The translations under genes and the position numbers were made by a program. From Solirubrobacterales bacterium (GTDB lineage Bacteria; Actinomycetota; Thermoleophilia; Solirubrobacterales; JACPNS01): a stretch of 64,000 nt of DNA. The stretch's first letter is position 1; every line of letters begins with the position of its first letter. Location of the stretch: positions 79,989 through 143,988 of the forward strand of contig JACPNS010000012.1 in NCBI GenBank assembly GCA_016185345.1, in the 5' to 3' direction. Under the pieces are notes generated by a model. The model was not told the DNA's origin. It saw only the letters and a list, made by a program, of their open reading frames with translations, and made no database searches. Of the stretch, positions 33,779-44,716 are shown piece after piece.

Positions 33779-33969
33779 GTGTGAGCAATCTCACACACAC
33801 GTCACATACCGGTGCGTATCTTTGATTCCAGATACGGAAGTCGCCTCCAAGTTTGAACGGACACGATTTCTTACCCGGCCTGGCTCACTCCCCCAAGATC
33901 GAGCCAGCCAAGAGACACAGCAGTATCCTCCCCAGAGACAGGCCCCGCCCAACGCGGGGTCTTTCTCTT
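33779..33969 (+). ncRNA. Candidate ~190-nt structured RNA
   Basis: A series of perfect or near-perfect stems lies on the + strand between divergent genes. They are GTGTGAG/CTCACAC around CAAT (33779-33796), CGTATCT/AGATACG around an 8-nt loop (33815-33836), CTGGCTC/GAGCCAG around a C-rich 14-nt loop (33880-33907), and a terminator stem (33943-33959). A TACTTT box (33767-33772) lies 6 bases before the first stem, the distance expected for a start site. No significant ORF spans it. It may be an independent small RNA or a leader that controls tlyA. I cannot match it to a known family. Confidence 0.5.
33943..33969 (+). terminator. Rho-independent terminator before tlyA
   Basis: CCCCGC pairs with GCGGGG across CCAAC (33943-33959) and is followed by TCTTTCTCTT. 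It ends 22 bases before tlyA and has no coding gene upstream on the same strand, which is the main reason to infer an RNA gene or leader there. Confidence 0.75.
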
Positions 33970-33978
33970 GCCCAAACG

Positions 33979-33984
33979 TAAGAT
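33979..33984 (+). promoter_or_regulatory. Leaderless-type -10 element of tlyA
   Basis: TAAGAT (TAnnnT) ends exactly 7 bases before the tlyA ATG and begins after the terminator. No ribosome binding site precedes the gene. Confidence 0.55.
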
Positions 33985-33991
33985 CCTATAA

Positions 33992-34792
33992 ATGGCTTCA
34001 AACAGGCAACGTGTTGATGTTCTGCTGGTCGAGCGCGGCTACTTCGAGTCGCGCAACAAGGCATCGGCGGCGATCCTCGCGGGCGACATCCAGCTCAAGA
34101 ATGGTGGAAGGCGGATCGAGAAGCCGGGGCAGATGCTGGACGACGACACGGAGCTGATCGTCGCCGAGCGCAATCGCTACGTGAGTCGCGGCGGGATCAA
34201 GCTCGAAAACGCCCTCGCGGCGTTTCCGGCGTTCGAGGTCAAGGGACGACACGGGCTTGACGCCGGTGCAAGCACGGGTGGATTCACGGACTGCCTGTTG
34301 CAGCGCGGCACGGAACATGTGATCGCGGTTGACGTTGCTTACGGCGAGCTGCACTGGAAGCTGCGTGAGGATCCACGCGTCACGGTTGTCGAACGCAAGA
34401 ACATCCGCGAGCTGACGCCGCACGAGCTCGAGTACGCGCCGGATCTGCTTGTCGCGGATCTCTCGTTCATTGCTTTGGAAAAGGTCCTGTCGGCGCTCGA
34501 GAAGATCACGGCGAAGCAGTTCGACTTCCTCGCGCTGGTCAAGCCGCAATTTGAGGTGGGGAAGGGGAACGTCGGAAAAGGCGGGGTCGTGCGCGAACGC
34601 GATGATCGCGTCGATGCCATCGAAGCCGCCGCTCGGTCGGCCCAGCGGCTCGGCTTTTCCGTGCAGGGTGCATGCTCCTCGGGCCTGCCCGGGCCGGCCG
34701 GAAACCGCGAAGCCTTCCTTTGGCTTGCCGAATCCACCCGGCCCGGTCTCGCAGATCTACGTGCGGCGGCTGAGGGCGTTGAGCCGGAGTAG
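33992..34792 (+). CDS. tlyA: rRNA 2'-O-methyltransferase TlyA
   Basis: TlyA methylates the ribose of 16S C1409 and, in some forms, 23S C1920 (known from mycobacteria). The N-terminal S4 RNA-binding domain is VDVLLVERGYFESRNKASAAI. The Rossmann domain has the SAM motif LDAGASTGGFTDCLL, VAVDVAYGELHWKL, and VADLSFIALEKVL with the lysine of LVKPQFEVG. The length of 266 residues fits. nadK follows after 17 bases and recN later, the standard order tlyA-nadK-recN. The loss of a shared promoter with dxs is compensated by its own promoter. Confidence 0.94.
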   Translation: MASNRQRVDVLLVERGYFESRNKASAAILAGDIQLKNGGRRIEKPGQMLDDDTELIVAERNRYVSRGGIKLENALAAFPAFEVKGRHGLDAGASTGGFTDCLLQRGTEHVIAVDVAYGELHWKLREDPRVTVVERKNIRELTPHELEYAPDLLVADLSFIALEKVLSALEKITAKQFDFLALVKPQFEVGKGNVGKGGVVRERDDRVDAIEAAARSAQRLGFSVQGACSSGLPGPAGNREAFLWLAESTRPGLADLRAAAEGVEPE

Positions 34793-34809
34793 CGATACTC
34801 AACCAGGAC

Positions 34810-35655
34810 ATGCGCGCAGCAGTAATCACACATCACTTTCCCAACGACAACGTCGAGCCGACGCTGGCGGCGCTTCGTGCCGCCTCGGTCGAGTTTGACT
34901 GCGAGTTGATTTTCGACACCGTCGAACCCGTGGGCGCGCACGACGGTGTGGAATACCTGGTCAATCCTGAGTTGCGGGCGGTCGAGCCTGATGTCGCGAT
35001 CGTGCTTGGCGGGGACGGATCGATCCTGCGTTCGCTGCGTACGTTCGCCGGGACCAGGACGCCGACATTCGGATTCAACTTCGGAACGATCGGATTTCTC
35101 ACCACTGCCGAGCGCGAGGCGCTTCCCAATGGATTGAAGCTTGCACTCTCGGGAGCCTTCGACACGCTCGACCTACCTGCGCTTCGCCTGAAATACGGCG
35201 AGATCGATGTCCTGGGCGTGAACGACGTGTCGTTTCATCGAGCTCGCGACGCGCGCGTTGCTGAGGTTGCCTACGGCCTCGCCGGAGAACCGGTGGGCCG
35301 CGTCCGCTGCGACGGAGTTGTCGCGGCCACCCCTGCTGGATCGACCGGCTACAACCTCGCCAACAACGGCCCAATACTCGCCTGGGGAGTGGAGGGCTAC
35401 GTGGTCAGTTTCATTGCTCCTCACACACTCACGGCCCGCGCGTTGGTTGCGGCTCCTGGCGACGTGCTGGGCGTAACGAACGCCGGGCGTCGGGACGAGC
35501 TCGAGATCCTTGTGGACGGCCTCATGGTCGGAACGCTTCCGGTTGGGGAGACCGCCGAAGTTTCCTTTGAAGACAACGCCACGTTGCTTGCGCAGCTCCC
35601 CGGATCGAACTTCTACGACCGCTTCCGCGAGAAGTTCGGCAAGCTCGCCAGCTGA
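34810..35655 (+). CDS. nadK: NAD kinase
   Basis: NadK phosphorylates NAD to NADP. The signature GGDGSILRSLR has its GGDG at residues 67-70. The C-terminal beta-sandwich has FGFNFGTIGFLT, NDVSFHRARDAR, CDGVVAATPAGSTGYNLANNGPI and the FIAPHTLTAR motif. The 281 residues are normal. It lies between tlyA and recN. The upstream GATACT box (34794-34799) could be a second promoter. Its stop lies 42 bases before recN. Confidence 0.94.
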   Translation: MRAAVITHHFPNDNVEPTLAALRAASVEFDCELIFDTVEPVGAHDGVEYLVNPELRAVEPDVAIVLGGDGSILRSLRTFAGTRTPTFGFNFGTIGFLTTAEREALPNGLKLALSGAFDTLDLPALRLKYGEIDVLGVNDVSFHRARDARVAEVAYGLAGEPVGRVRCDGVVAATPAGSTGYNLANNGPILAWGVEGYVVSFIAPHTLTARALVAAPGDVLGVTNAGRRDELEILVDGLMVGTLPVGETAEVSFEDNATLLAQLPGSNFYDRFREKFGKLAS

Positions 35656-35656
35656 C

Positions 35657-35672
35657 ACGAACAAGTGTTCGT
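35657..35672 (+). promoter_or_regulatory. LexA (SOS) box of recN
   Basis: ACGAACAAGTGTTCGT matches the Gram-positive and actinobacterial LexA site (CGAAC-N4-GTTCG) with perfect 6-bp arms. It lies over the -35 region of a promoter whose -10-like TAAAAA is at 35686-35691, six bases before the recN start, so LexA would block initiation. recN is a classical SOS gene. Confidence 0.85.
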
Positions 35673-35697
35673 CCGGCGTGGTCTGTAAAAAGTCCGC

Positions 35698-37404
35698 ATG
35701 CTTCTTGAGCTGCGCATAGAGAATCTTCTTCTGATCGAGCGGGCCGAGATTTCGCTCGATCGCGGAATGAACGTGATCACCGGCGAGACCGGCGCCGGAA
35801 AGACGATGCTCGCCCACGCGATCGACCTTCTACTGGGGGGCAAGTCGAAGCGGGGGATCGTGCGGCCTGGTGCTGGCGAGGCGTATGTCGAGGGGTTGTT
35901 CGAGTTGCCGAACGGCCTGCTCGACGCGCCCGAGTTCGCAGAGTTGCGCGAGCGACTCGCGCGTCCAGACGCGGCCGAGATCGCTGTCGGTCGACGGGTC
36001 ACGCCCGAGGGGCGCACTCGCGCATACATCGAAGGTCGATCGGCAACGGCTGCAGACCTCCAGTTGCTGGGTGGCGCATTGGTCGCGTTCTACGGCCAGC
36101 ACGAACACCGCAAACTAACGCTCGCCGGTGCGCAGCTCGCGGTACTTGACGCCTTCGCAAGCGGCCTCGCCGGGAACGAGCACGGCGAGCGGCTGGCCGA
36201 GCTGTCCGCGTTGCACACCGCGGCGTCCGAGCTGACCGGCAGACTCGCCGAGCTCGAGCTCGTTGAAGGTCGACGCGAACGCGAACTCGGATTGATCGAG
36301 TTTGAACTCGCGGAGATCGAAGAGCTTTCGCCGGAGATCGCCGAAGAGGCAGACCTCTCGGCCGAGCGCGACCGACTGAGGTCGGTCGATGAACTGCGAT
36401 TGGCAGGGGAGAGCGCACTGGCTGCGCTCGAAGACGAGGACGCAGGGGTTCCGGGGGGGACCGGCGCCTCGTCTCTCCTTGCCGGCGCGGTCAAGCAACT
36501 TCAGGGTTCGAGTGGGGCAGACGCGGAGCTCGACGAGTTGGCGCGGCGCGCGGAGGCAGTCGCGTTGGAACTCCAGGACGTCACCGCCGATCTCCGGCTC
36601 TACGCGGAGGGGCTCGCGGCAGACCCCGGGCGCCTTGCATTCCTCGACGATCGGCTCGATGGCTACGAGCGCCTCAAGCGCAAGCACGGTGGGTCGATTG
36701 AATCCGTTCTGGCTCACGCCGAAGCGTGCCGGCTCGATCGGGACCGACTTTCTGGAGCTGGTGTCCAGATCGAAGACGCCGCCGCGCGACTCGAAGATGT
36801 CCGGGCGCGGCAGAAGTCGCTGGCCGCTGAAGTTTCCAGCGCGCGCAAGAAGGCCGCGCCGAGACTCGCTGCCGCAGTTCGCGAGCGGTTGGCCCTGCTC
36901 GCGCTCGAGGGTGCCTCGTTCGAAGTAGAGATCTCTCCGATCTCCAGCGACATCAGGCCAACGGGCGCAGACGTCATCGAGTTCATGATCGCGCCGAACC
37001 CCGGCATCGCCCCAGCACCGCTGCGCGAGACCGCGTCTGGCGGTGAGATGTCGCGCGTGATGCTCGCCCTGCTCACCTCCGGAACCGCACCGGCCGATCA
37101 GACCTTCGTCTTCGACGAGATAGACGCCGGCATCGGCGGCCACACCGCGCGTGCGGTGGGCGAGCAGCTCCGAGCGCTCGGCCGCGATCGTCAGGTGATC
37201 TGCATCACGCACCTTCCGCAGGTGGCCGCCGCAGCTGATCGGCATTTTCAAATTGAGAAGTCGTCGCGGGCTGGCGACGCACGCACCGACGTTCGCCAAC
37301 TCCCCGAAAGGGAAATCGTCAACGAGCTGTGCCGGATGCTCGGCGCAGATGCCGACGACGCCGGCGCGAAAAAGCACGCGCGGGAGCTGTTGGCCGCCGC
37401 ATAA
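35698..37404 (+). CDS. recN: DNA repair ATPase RecN
   Basis: RecN is an SMC-like ATPase that acts on double-strand breaks. Walker A is GETGAGKTMLAHAI, followed by a signature EPLRETASGGEMSRVMLALL-like segment (short form SGGEMSR) and Walker B FVFDEIDAGIGGHTARAVG with a His switch. The middle is a long coiled coil rich in Glu, Leu, Ala and Arg. The 568 residues are standard. The start ATG35698 lies 6-7 bases after the -10, so the mRNA is probably leaderless. A LexA box controls it independently of nadK. Confidence 0.95.
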   Translation: MLLELRIENLLLIERAEISLDRGMNVITGETGAGKTMLAHAIDLLLGGKSKRGIVRPGAGEAYVEGLFELPNGLLDAPEFAELRERLARPDAAEIAVGRRVTPEGRTRAYIEGRSATAADLQLLGGALVAFYGQHEHRKLTLAGAQLAVLDAFASGLAGNEHGERLAELSALHTAASELTGRLAELELVEGRRERELGLIEFELAEIEELSPEIAEEADLSAERDRLRSVDELRLAGESALAALEDEDAGVPGGTGASSLLAGAVKQLQGSSGADAELDELARRAEAVALELQDVTADLRLYAEGLAADPGRLAFLDDRLDGYERLKRKHGGSIESVLAHAEACRLDRDRLSGAGVQIEDAAARLEDVRARQKSLAAEVSSARKKAAPRLAAAVRERLALLALEGASFEVEISPISSDIRPTGADVIEFMIAPNPGIAPAPLRETASGGEMSRVMLALLTSGTAPADQTFVFDEIDAGIGGHTARAVGEQLRALGRDRQVICITHLPQVAAAADRHFQIEKSSRAGDARTDVRQLPEREIVNELCRMLGADADDAGAKKHARELLAAA

Positions 37405-37432
37405 GCCCGTTTCACCGCCGCCGGTGGTCATC

Positions 37433-37438
37433 TAAAGT
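37433..37438 (+). promoter_or_regulatory. Leaderless-type -10 element of steA
   Basis: TAAAGT (TAnnnT) ends exactly 7 bases before ATG37446 and lies in the 41-base gap after recN. No ribosome binding site is seen. Confidence 0.55.
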
Positions 37439-37445
37439 CCCTCCA

Positions 37446-38627
37446 ATGGAGCGGAATCTGGCCGGTACGGTGAGGGAAAATGTCGCGGCCGCGCCGCGGG
37501 CGACGGTCGTCAACGGTGTGGTTCGCCCCGGTAAGCGCACGAAACTGCTCACCAAATCACTCAAGCCCGGTGAGATCGCGTTGATCGACCACAAGGACAT
37601 CGACCGAGTCTCGGGCGAGGAGCTCGTACGCAAGGGAGTCTCCTGCGTGATAAACGTCGCCGAGTCCTCGACCGGCGATTACCCGAACACCGGTCCCACG
37701 ATCATTGCCGGCGCTGGAGTTCACCTGGTTGACGCGGTTGAAAGCGACCTTTTCGAGCAGCTCAAGGACGGCGATCAGATCATCGTTCGCGGTGGCGAGA
37801 TCCTTCGCGACGGCACTGTCGTCGGCCGCGGCGACGTCCAGACCAACGAAGTCGTCGCCGACAAGTACGAGCAGGCCAAGCGAGAAGTCGGTCGCGCGCT
37901 CGAGCGCTTCGCCGAGAACACGATCAACCACATCCGCCAGGAGAGCGAGCTGCTCTCGGGCAAAATCGACCTCCCGGAGCTCGACACAATCTTCCGCGAC
38001 CGCGACGTCCTCGTGGTTGTGCGCGGCGTGGATCACCAGCGTGACCTCAGAGCCCTACGCAGCTACATCCGCGACGAGAAGCCGATCCTGATCGGCGTAG
38101 ATGGCGGAGGTGACGCGCTTGTCGAAGAGGGTCACAGGCCCGACATGATCGTCGGCGACATGGACTCGGCGGCAGACTCGGTACTGCAGTGCGGCGCGGA
38201 GCTGATCGTCCATGCATACACAGATGGCCGCGCGCCGGGAAGCGAGCGCCTCGAACAACTCAACGTTCAGTACAAGACAGTCGCCGCGACCGGCACCAGC
38301 GAGGACATCGCGATGCTGATGGCGGCCGAGGAAGGCGCTCGCCTGATCGTCACCGTCGGGGCCCACTTCAACCTCGTCGAGTTTCTCGACAAGAACCGCA
38401 AGGGCATGGCTTCCACTTTCTTGACCCGCGTCCGGATCGGCGAGATCCTTATCGACGCCAAGGGCGTGAGCCGCCTGTACCGGCCGCGCCCGACCAACCG
38501 CGCGCTCAGCGTGGTCCTCGCCGCCGGCGCCTTCGCCCTGATCGTGGCGATTCTCGTCTCGCCCTCGCTGAGCAACCTCGTGGACCTGATCTGGCTGAAG
38601 CTCAAAGTCACCTTGGGTATCGGCTGA
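37446..38627 (+). CDS. steA: SteA-like cytokinetic protein
   Basis: The 393-residue protein resembles corynebacterial SteA (mycobacterial Rv1697), a septum-associated protein needed for proper cell separation. It has a thiamine pyrophosphokinase-like fold: GDQIIVRGGEILRDGTVVGRG, the VDGGGDALVEEGHRPDMIVGDMDSA region, and a hydrophobic C-terminus with two helices (ALSVVLAAGAFALIVAILV and LVDLIWLKLKVTLG). The kinase active-site residues are not clearly retained, so it may be structural. ATG37446 is chosen over an upstream open frame from 37329 because of the family N-terminus and the leaderless promoter. Confidence 0.9.
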   Translation: MERNLAGTVRENVAAAPRATVVNGVVRPGKRTKLLTKSLKPGEIALIDHKDIDRVSGEELVRKGVSCVINVAESSTGDYPNTGPTIIAGAGVHLVDAVESDLFEQLKDGDQIIVRGGEILRDGTVVGRGDVQTNEVVADKYEQAKREVGRALERFAENTINHIRQESELLSGKIDLPELDTIFRDRDVLVVVRGVDHQRDLRALRSYIRDEKPILIGVDGGGDALVEEGHRPDMIVGDMDSAADSVLQCGAELIVHAYTDGRAPGSERLEQLNVQYKTVAATGTSEDIAMLMAAEEGARLIVTVGAHFNLVEFLDKNRKGMASTFLTRVRIGEILIDAKGVSRLYRPRPTNRALSVVLAAGAFALIVAILVSPSLSNLVDLIWLKLKVTLGIG

Positions 38628-38682
38628 GCACCCTGCCTCTCACAGCGCCTTTACAGTTGCATCTGATTGGATTGCACGTCGA

Positions 38683-39540
38683 ATGATCGACTTTCGCTAC
38701 CACGCCATGTCGTTGGCCGCAGTTTTCGTCGCGCTGGCCCTGGGGTTGCTGCTGGGCGTGACGCTCGGCGATACCAGCCTTGTCGCCGACGCTCGCGGCG
38801 GGCTTGAGGATTCGCTCAAGGGCGACCTCAACGAGGCCCGGCAGGCGTCCAACGACCGCAAGGACCAGATCAAACGGCAGACCGAGTTCATGGGAGCGGC
38901 ATACCCGCAGCTCGTTAGTGATCGTCTGTCCAGTCAGCGTGTGGCAACGATCGGCTCAGCGGAAGTCGCTCAGAGCACGCTCAAATCCGTCACCCGCGCG
39001 GTCGAACCGGCCGGCGCCAACGTCACTTATATTGCCCAGCTTCTTGCAAAGCCGCAGTACGCCAAGATCGCCGACGCCCTCGATCTGAACGACGTGCTCA
39101 ACGATGAAACGCCGACCGCCGCAGAGGCCGATCAGCTCGGCCGCGCAGTCGGCCGTCGCCTCGCCCGCGGGAGGAACACAACTGTGATGCGCCGCCTCGT
39201 ATTCAGCCGCCTCTCAGGCGACTTCAAGCGATCGCGACTCTTCGCGTACGCCCGGCAGGAGCCGACCGACGCCGACACGCCCGAAGGCAAGATCCTCGAC
39301 GGCTTCGAGCGCGGTGTGGTCGCGGGGCTCTCCCAGCAAGCCGCTCGCGTTGCAGGCGTCGAGAACACCACGACTGAGCCGAGCAACATCGAGTGGTACA
39401 ACTCGCTAGGCCTCTCAACCGTGGACGACATCCAGGACTTCGCCGGTTACTACTCGCTCGTCTCGATCTTCAACGGTGCCAAGGGCGACTACGGCTACAA
39501 GGACACTGCGGACTCGATCGTCCCACAGGTCGGACCTTAG
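38683..39540 (+). CDS. steB: SteB/MctB-like membrane protein
   Basis: This matches the Rv1698 family, called MctB (copper transport) in mycobacteria and SteB (with SteA, division) in corynebacteria. It has a short N-terminus DFRYHAMSLAAVFVALALGLLLGVTLGD with one membrane helix (about 8-28), then a coiled coil and an extracytoplasmic part of 250 residues. It follows steA by 55 bases, consistent with SteA-SteB partnership. Which of the two reported roles applies cannot be decided from sequence. The next gene starts 16 bases later. Confidence 0.85.
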   Translation: MIDFRYHAMSLAAVFVALALGLLLGVTLGDTSLVADARGGLEDSLKGDLNEARQASNDRKDQIKRQTEFMGAAYPQLVSDRLSSQRVATIGSAEVAQSTLKSVTRAVEPAGANVTYIAQLLAKPQYAKIADALDLNDVLNDETPTAAEADQLGRAVGRRLARGRNTTVMRRLVFSRLSGDFKRSRLFAYARQEPTDADTPEGKILDGFERGVVAGLSQQAARVAGVENTTTEPSNIEWYNSLGLSTVDDIQDFAGYYSLVSIFNGAKGDYGYKDTADSIVPQVGP

Positions 39541-39556
39541 GTGTTGGTCTAACCGC

Positions 39557-42146
<2,590 letters not shown>

Positions 42147-42170
42147 GCCTCACGGCCTCGAGGTCAAGTG

Positions 42171-43187
42171 ATGCTCAGCCTCCGGCGCGGAACGGTCGTG
42201 TCGATTGAACGGCCCGCGGCTGGTTTGCGCGGGATCGAGCGCATGGTCGTGGAGGTTGACGGCGTTGAACGCGCCGCCTACGCCGACGTCGGGATGATCG
42301 GCGGCAGCCTCGTTGGCGACGACGTCGTCGTGAACACCGAAGCGCTTGACCTCGAGCTCGGCTCTGGCGGAAGCGACGTGGTTGTCGCGAATCTCACTCG
42401 CGGGCTCGAAGGCAAGGGCGACGCCTCGCGCCACGTGATGAAACTCAACTACTCGCCGATGCAGACCGGGGTGGACCCGGTTGAGCCCGAAGTGCTTGAG
42501 GCTCCGATCGGCAAGCCGGTCGGCGTCTTCCAGCTCCACGGTCAGCTCGCGCCCGCCGTCTGGGCTGCCGTTCAGGAGCGGCCGGGAGTGAAGATTGGCT
42601 ACGTCCAGTCCGGCGGCGGCGCACTGCCCGGCGCGCTATCAACCACCGTCACCGAGCTGCGCACGCGCGGGATGCTTGTCGATCACCTCACTGCCGCTCC
42701 GGCATACGGCGGCGAGGGCGAGGCGATGTCAACGATCGGCGCCCTTCATGCTGGATTGACCGAACGCGGCTGGGACTGCGCGATCGTCGGACCGGGCCCG
42801 GGCATCATCGGTTCTGGCACCGCGCTGGGTCACGGCGGAATGGTCGCGCTCGACAGCGCCCACGCGGCGCTCGCGCTTGGCTGCCCGACCGTTCTCGTCG
42901 CACGCGCCTCCAACGGCGATCCGCGGGAGCGCCATCAGGGCATCTCCCACCACACTCGATCGGTGCTCGGGCTGCTTCTTGCGCCGGTGACCGTCGGCCT
43001 TGGGCCGGGCGCGCCCGTGCCGGTCGAGCTTGAGGGTCATCGCTGGGTGCGCGCAGAGCCCGATCTCGCCGCCTACGCCGAAAGCGGCCTACCGCGACGC
43101 ACGATGGGGCGCGATCTCGACGAGGACACGATGTTCTTCGAGCAGGCGTTGGCCGGCGGAATTGCCCTCGCACGTTCGGTTTCGTAA
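42171..43187 (+). CDS. DUF3866 family protein
   Basis: This ~338-residue protein matches the DUF3866 family, found next to pyrG or xerD in many Gram-positive bacteria. It has LNYSPMQTGV, GYVQSGGGALPGALSTTVTEL, GPGPGIIGSGTALGHGGM and HHTRSVLGLL, with several conserved Gly and His residues. It lacks transmembrane helices and a signal peptide, so it is probably cytoplasmic. GTG42168 or ATG42171 could start it; GAGGT lies just upstream of both. The function is unknown. It occupies the place of the Nudix gene that sits between pyrG and xerD in mycobacteria. Confidence 0.85.
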   Translation: MLSLRRGTVVSIERPAAGLRGIERMVVEVDGVERAAYADVGMIGGSLVGDDVVVNTEALDLELGSGGSDVVVANLTRGLEGKGDASRHVMKLNYSPMQTGVDPVEPEVLEAPIGKPVGVFQLHGQLAPAVWAAVQERPGVKIGYVQSGGGALPGALSTTVTELRTRGMLVDHLTAAPAYGGEGEAMSTIGALHAGLTERGWDCAIVGPGPGIIGSGTALGHGGMVALDSAHAALALGCPTVLVARASNGDPRERHQGISHHTRSVLGLLLAPVTVGLGPGAPVPVELEGHRWVRAEPDLAAYAESGLPRRTMGRDLDEDTMFFEQALAGGIALARSVS

Positions 43188-43254
43188 CCAACTGCCGCTA
43201 CTTACTGCCGTTCTAGAGTGTTCGAACGTAAGAGTTCGCGAAAAACTCCTCGTT

Positions 43255-44631
43255 TTGACTTCACTCCCTGAGCGCCACATCTCCGTTTTCCGCGCGGCCA
43301 TGCTTCTGCTGGCCGCCTGTTTCGTCCTGCTTCTGGCGGCCGATCGTGCGAGCGCTGCTGTCTACACGGTCGATACCGCCACTGACAACGCTGGCTTGAC
43401 CACCTGCGGCGCCGGGGCCGGCGACTGCTCGCTCCGCGGCGCGATCGACAAGGCCGATGCTGATATCGCGACCGACATCGTGAACTTCTCGGTGGCCAGC
43501 GTCACGATCGATTCACCGCTCCCTCAGATTCAGGAAAAGCTCACGATCGACGGCGGTGGCACGACAGTCGTTGGATCGCTGATTTACACAACATCCTGCC
43601 TGCCGAGCGAGTTCGCTTTTGACGTCACCGCAGCTCAGGTCGCCATATTCCGGCTACCGACCTACAACGTCTGCCAACGAGCGATCAAGTCGAACGTTCC
43701 CGCGCCGACGATCAGCGTCGGCCCGCGCCGCTCCGACAACACCGTCTCGCTCAACGGAGCCGCGGCCGGTGCAAGCGTGGACCTTTACAACGCTGACACT
43801 CCGGCGGTTGGTCCCGAAGCAGATGAGTATTTCGATTCGGTAGTCGCGATCAACGGCGGTTACTCGCGGCTGCTCACAACGCTGCCGGCAACCGGAGACA
43901 AGTTCACCGCGACCACGACCGACTCAAGCGGAAGGACCTCCGGCTATGCGGTGCCTGCAGTGACGCCGCCCGAGTTCACGTCACCGACACTCAACAACGC
44001 CGTAGCCGTCGCAAACAACGCCGTTCGACTCGACTTCAACGAGTCGATCAACGGAAGCATCAATGGGGCCGTCGGTGCCTTCACCCTCAAGATGGGTACG
44101 GCCAACCGCCAGATCACCAGCGTCGATGTGTCCGGAAACTCGGTGTATCTCGGAAGCGCCACCACGCCTTGGGCTGCGGGCGAGGCCGGACAGATCTCAT
44201 TCACCGGCGCAGGCCGCGTCGCTGACTTCTTTGGCAACGAAGTCCTCGGCGAGCCGACAAAGACAGTCTTCGGCGGTCCGGGAAAGCTCACCCAGCCGGT
44301 CATCTCAAAGTTCCGTACGAGTCCGAACAAGTTCTGTCAACGCAAGACCTCGAAGTGCCGTCGCGGTCAGACCTATCTGTACATCACCCTCAGTGAGGAT
44401 GCCCGCGTGGTGTTCAACGTCTATCGCCAGAAGGGTCGCAAGTTCGTTGTGCGGTACGTACGCAAGCTGCCCAAGGGGACCAGCAAGACCCGCCTCTTCG
44501 GCACGATCAACGGACGTACTCTGCCTGCCACCTCGCTCGTCGTGAACGCAGTGGCCGAGGACACCGCGCGCAACTACAGCGCTCCCGTTGAGGCGCCGTT
44601 CAAGGTCGTCACGCGCAAGGCGCAGCTCTAA
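43255..44631 (+). CDS. Secreted CSLREA/Ig-like surface protein
   Basis: A signal peptide (FRAAMLLLAACFVLLLAADRASA) precedes YTVDTATDNAGLTTCGAGAGDCSLRGAIDKAD, a CSLREA-type motif found at the N-terminus of surface proteins with beta-helix or Ig folds. Ig-like and pectate-like beta strands follow (about 60-330), including VDLYNADTPAVG and FTLKMGTANRQI. The C-terminus is a Lys/Arg-rich domain with KTSKCRRGQTYLYITLS. The start is TTG43255, giving 458 residues; ATG43300 would remove the basic n-region. Its role is probably surface adhesion or cell-wall interaction; enzymatic motifs are absent. Confidence 0.75.
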   Translation: MTSLPERHISVFRAAMLLLAACFVLLLAADRASAAVYTVDTATDNAGLTTCGAGAGDCSLRGAIDKADADIATDIVNFSVASVTIDSPLPQIQEKLTIDGGGTTVVGSLIYTTSCLPSEFAFDVTAAQVAIFRLPTYNVCQRAIKSNVPAPTISVGPRRSDNTVSLNGAAAGASVDLYNADTPAVGPEADEYFDSVVAINGGYSRLLTTLPATGDKFTATTTDSSGRTSGYAVPAVTPPEFTSPTLNNAVAVANNAVRLDFNESINGSINGAVGAFTLKMGTANRQITSVDVSGNSVYLGSATTPWAAGEAGQISFTGAGRVADFFGNEVLGEPTKTVFGGPGKLTQPVISKFRTSPNKFCQRKTSKCRRGQTYLYITLSEDARVVFNVYRQKGRKFVVRYVRKLPKGTSKTRLFGTINGRTLPATSLVVNAVAEDTARNYSAPVEAPFKVVTRKAQL

Positions 44632-44716
44632 CGAGCTCGGCTCCTGCCGCGCAACGGTCGTTGCGCCGATTTGATGCGCGCAAGGGAAATCACCCGCGCC
44701 CGGCAATCAACTGCTG

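Noticed and set aside
33779..33969. Assignment of the candidate RNA to 6S, 6C, SRP or RNase P RNA
   Set aside because: The 5' end forms its own hairpin rather than a closing stem, there is no SRP or RNase P core, and the C-rich loop alone is insufficient for the 6C family.
36115..37431. 438-codon open frame antisense to recN
   Set aside because: It is a mirror of recN codon bias in high-GC DNA; the recN frame has all family motifs and the antisense product has none. The same reason excludes the other long antisense frames, such as 21098-21799 opposite the VEVEK repeats and 17344-18168 opposite pilM.
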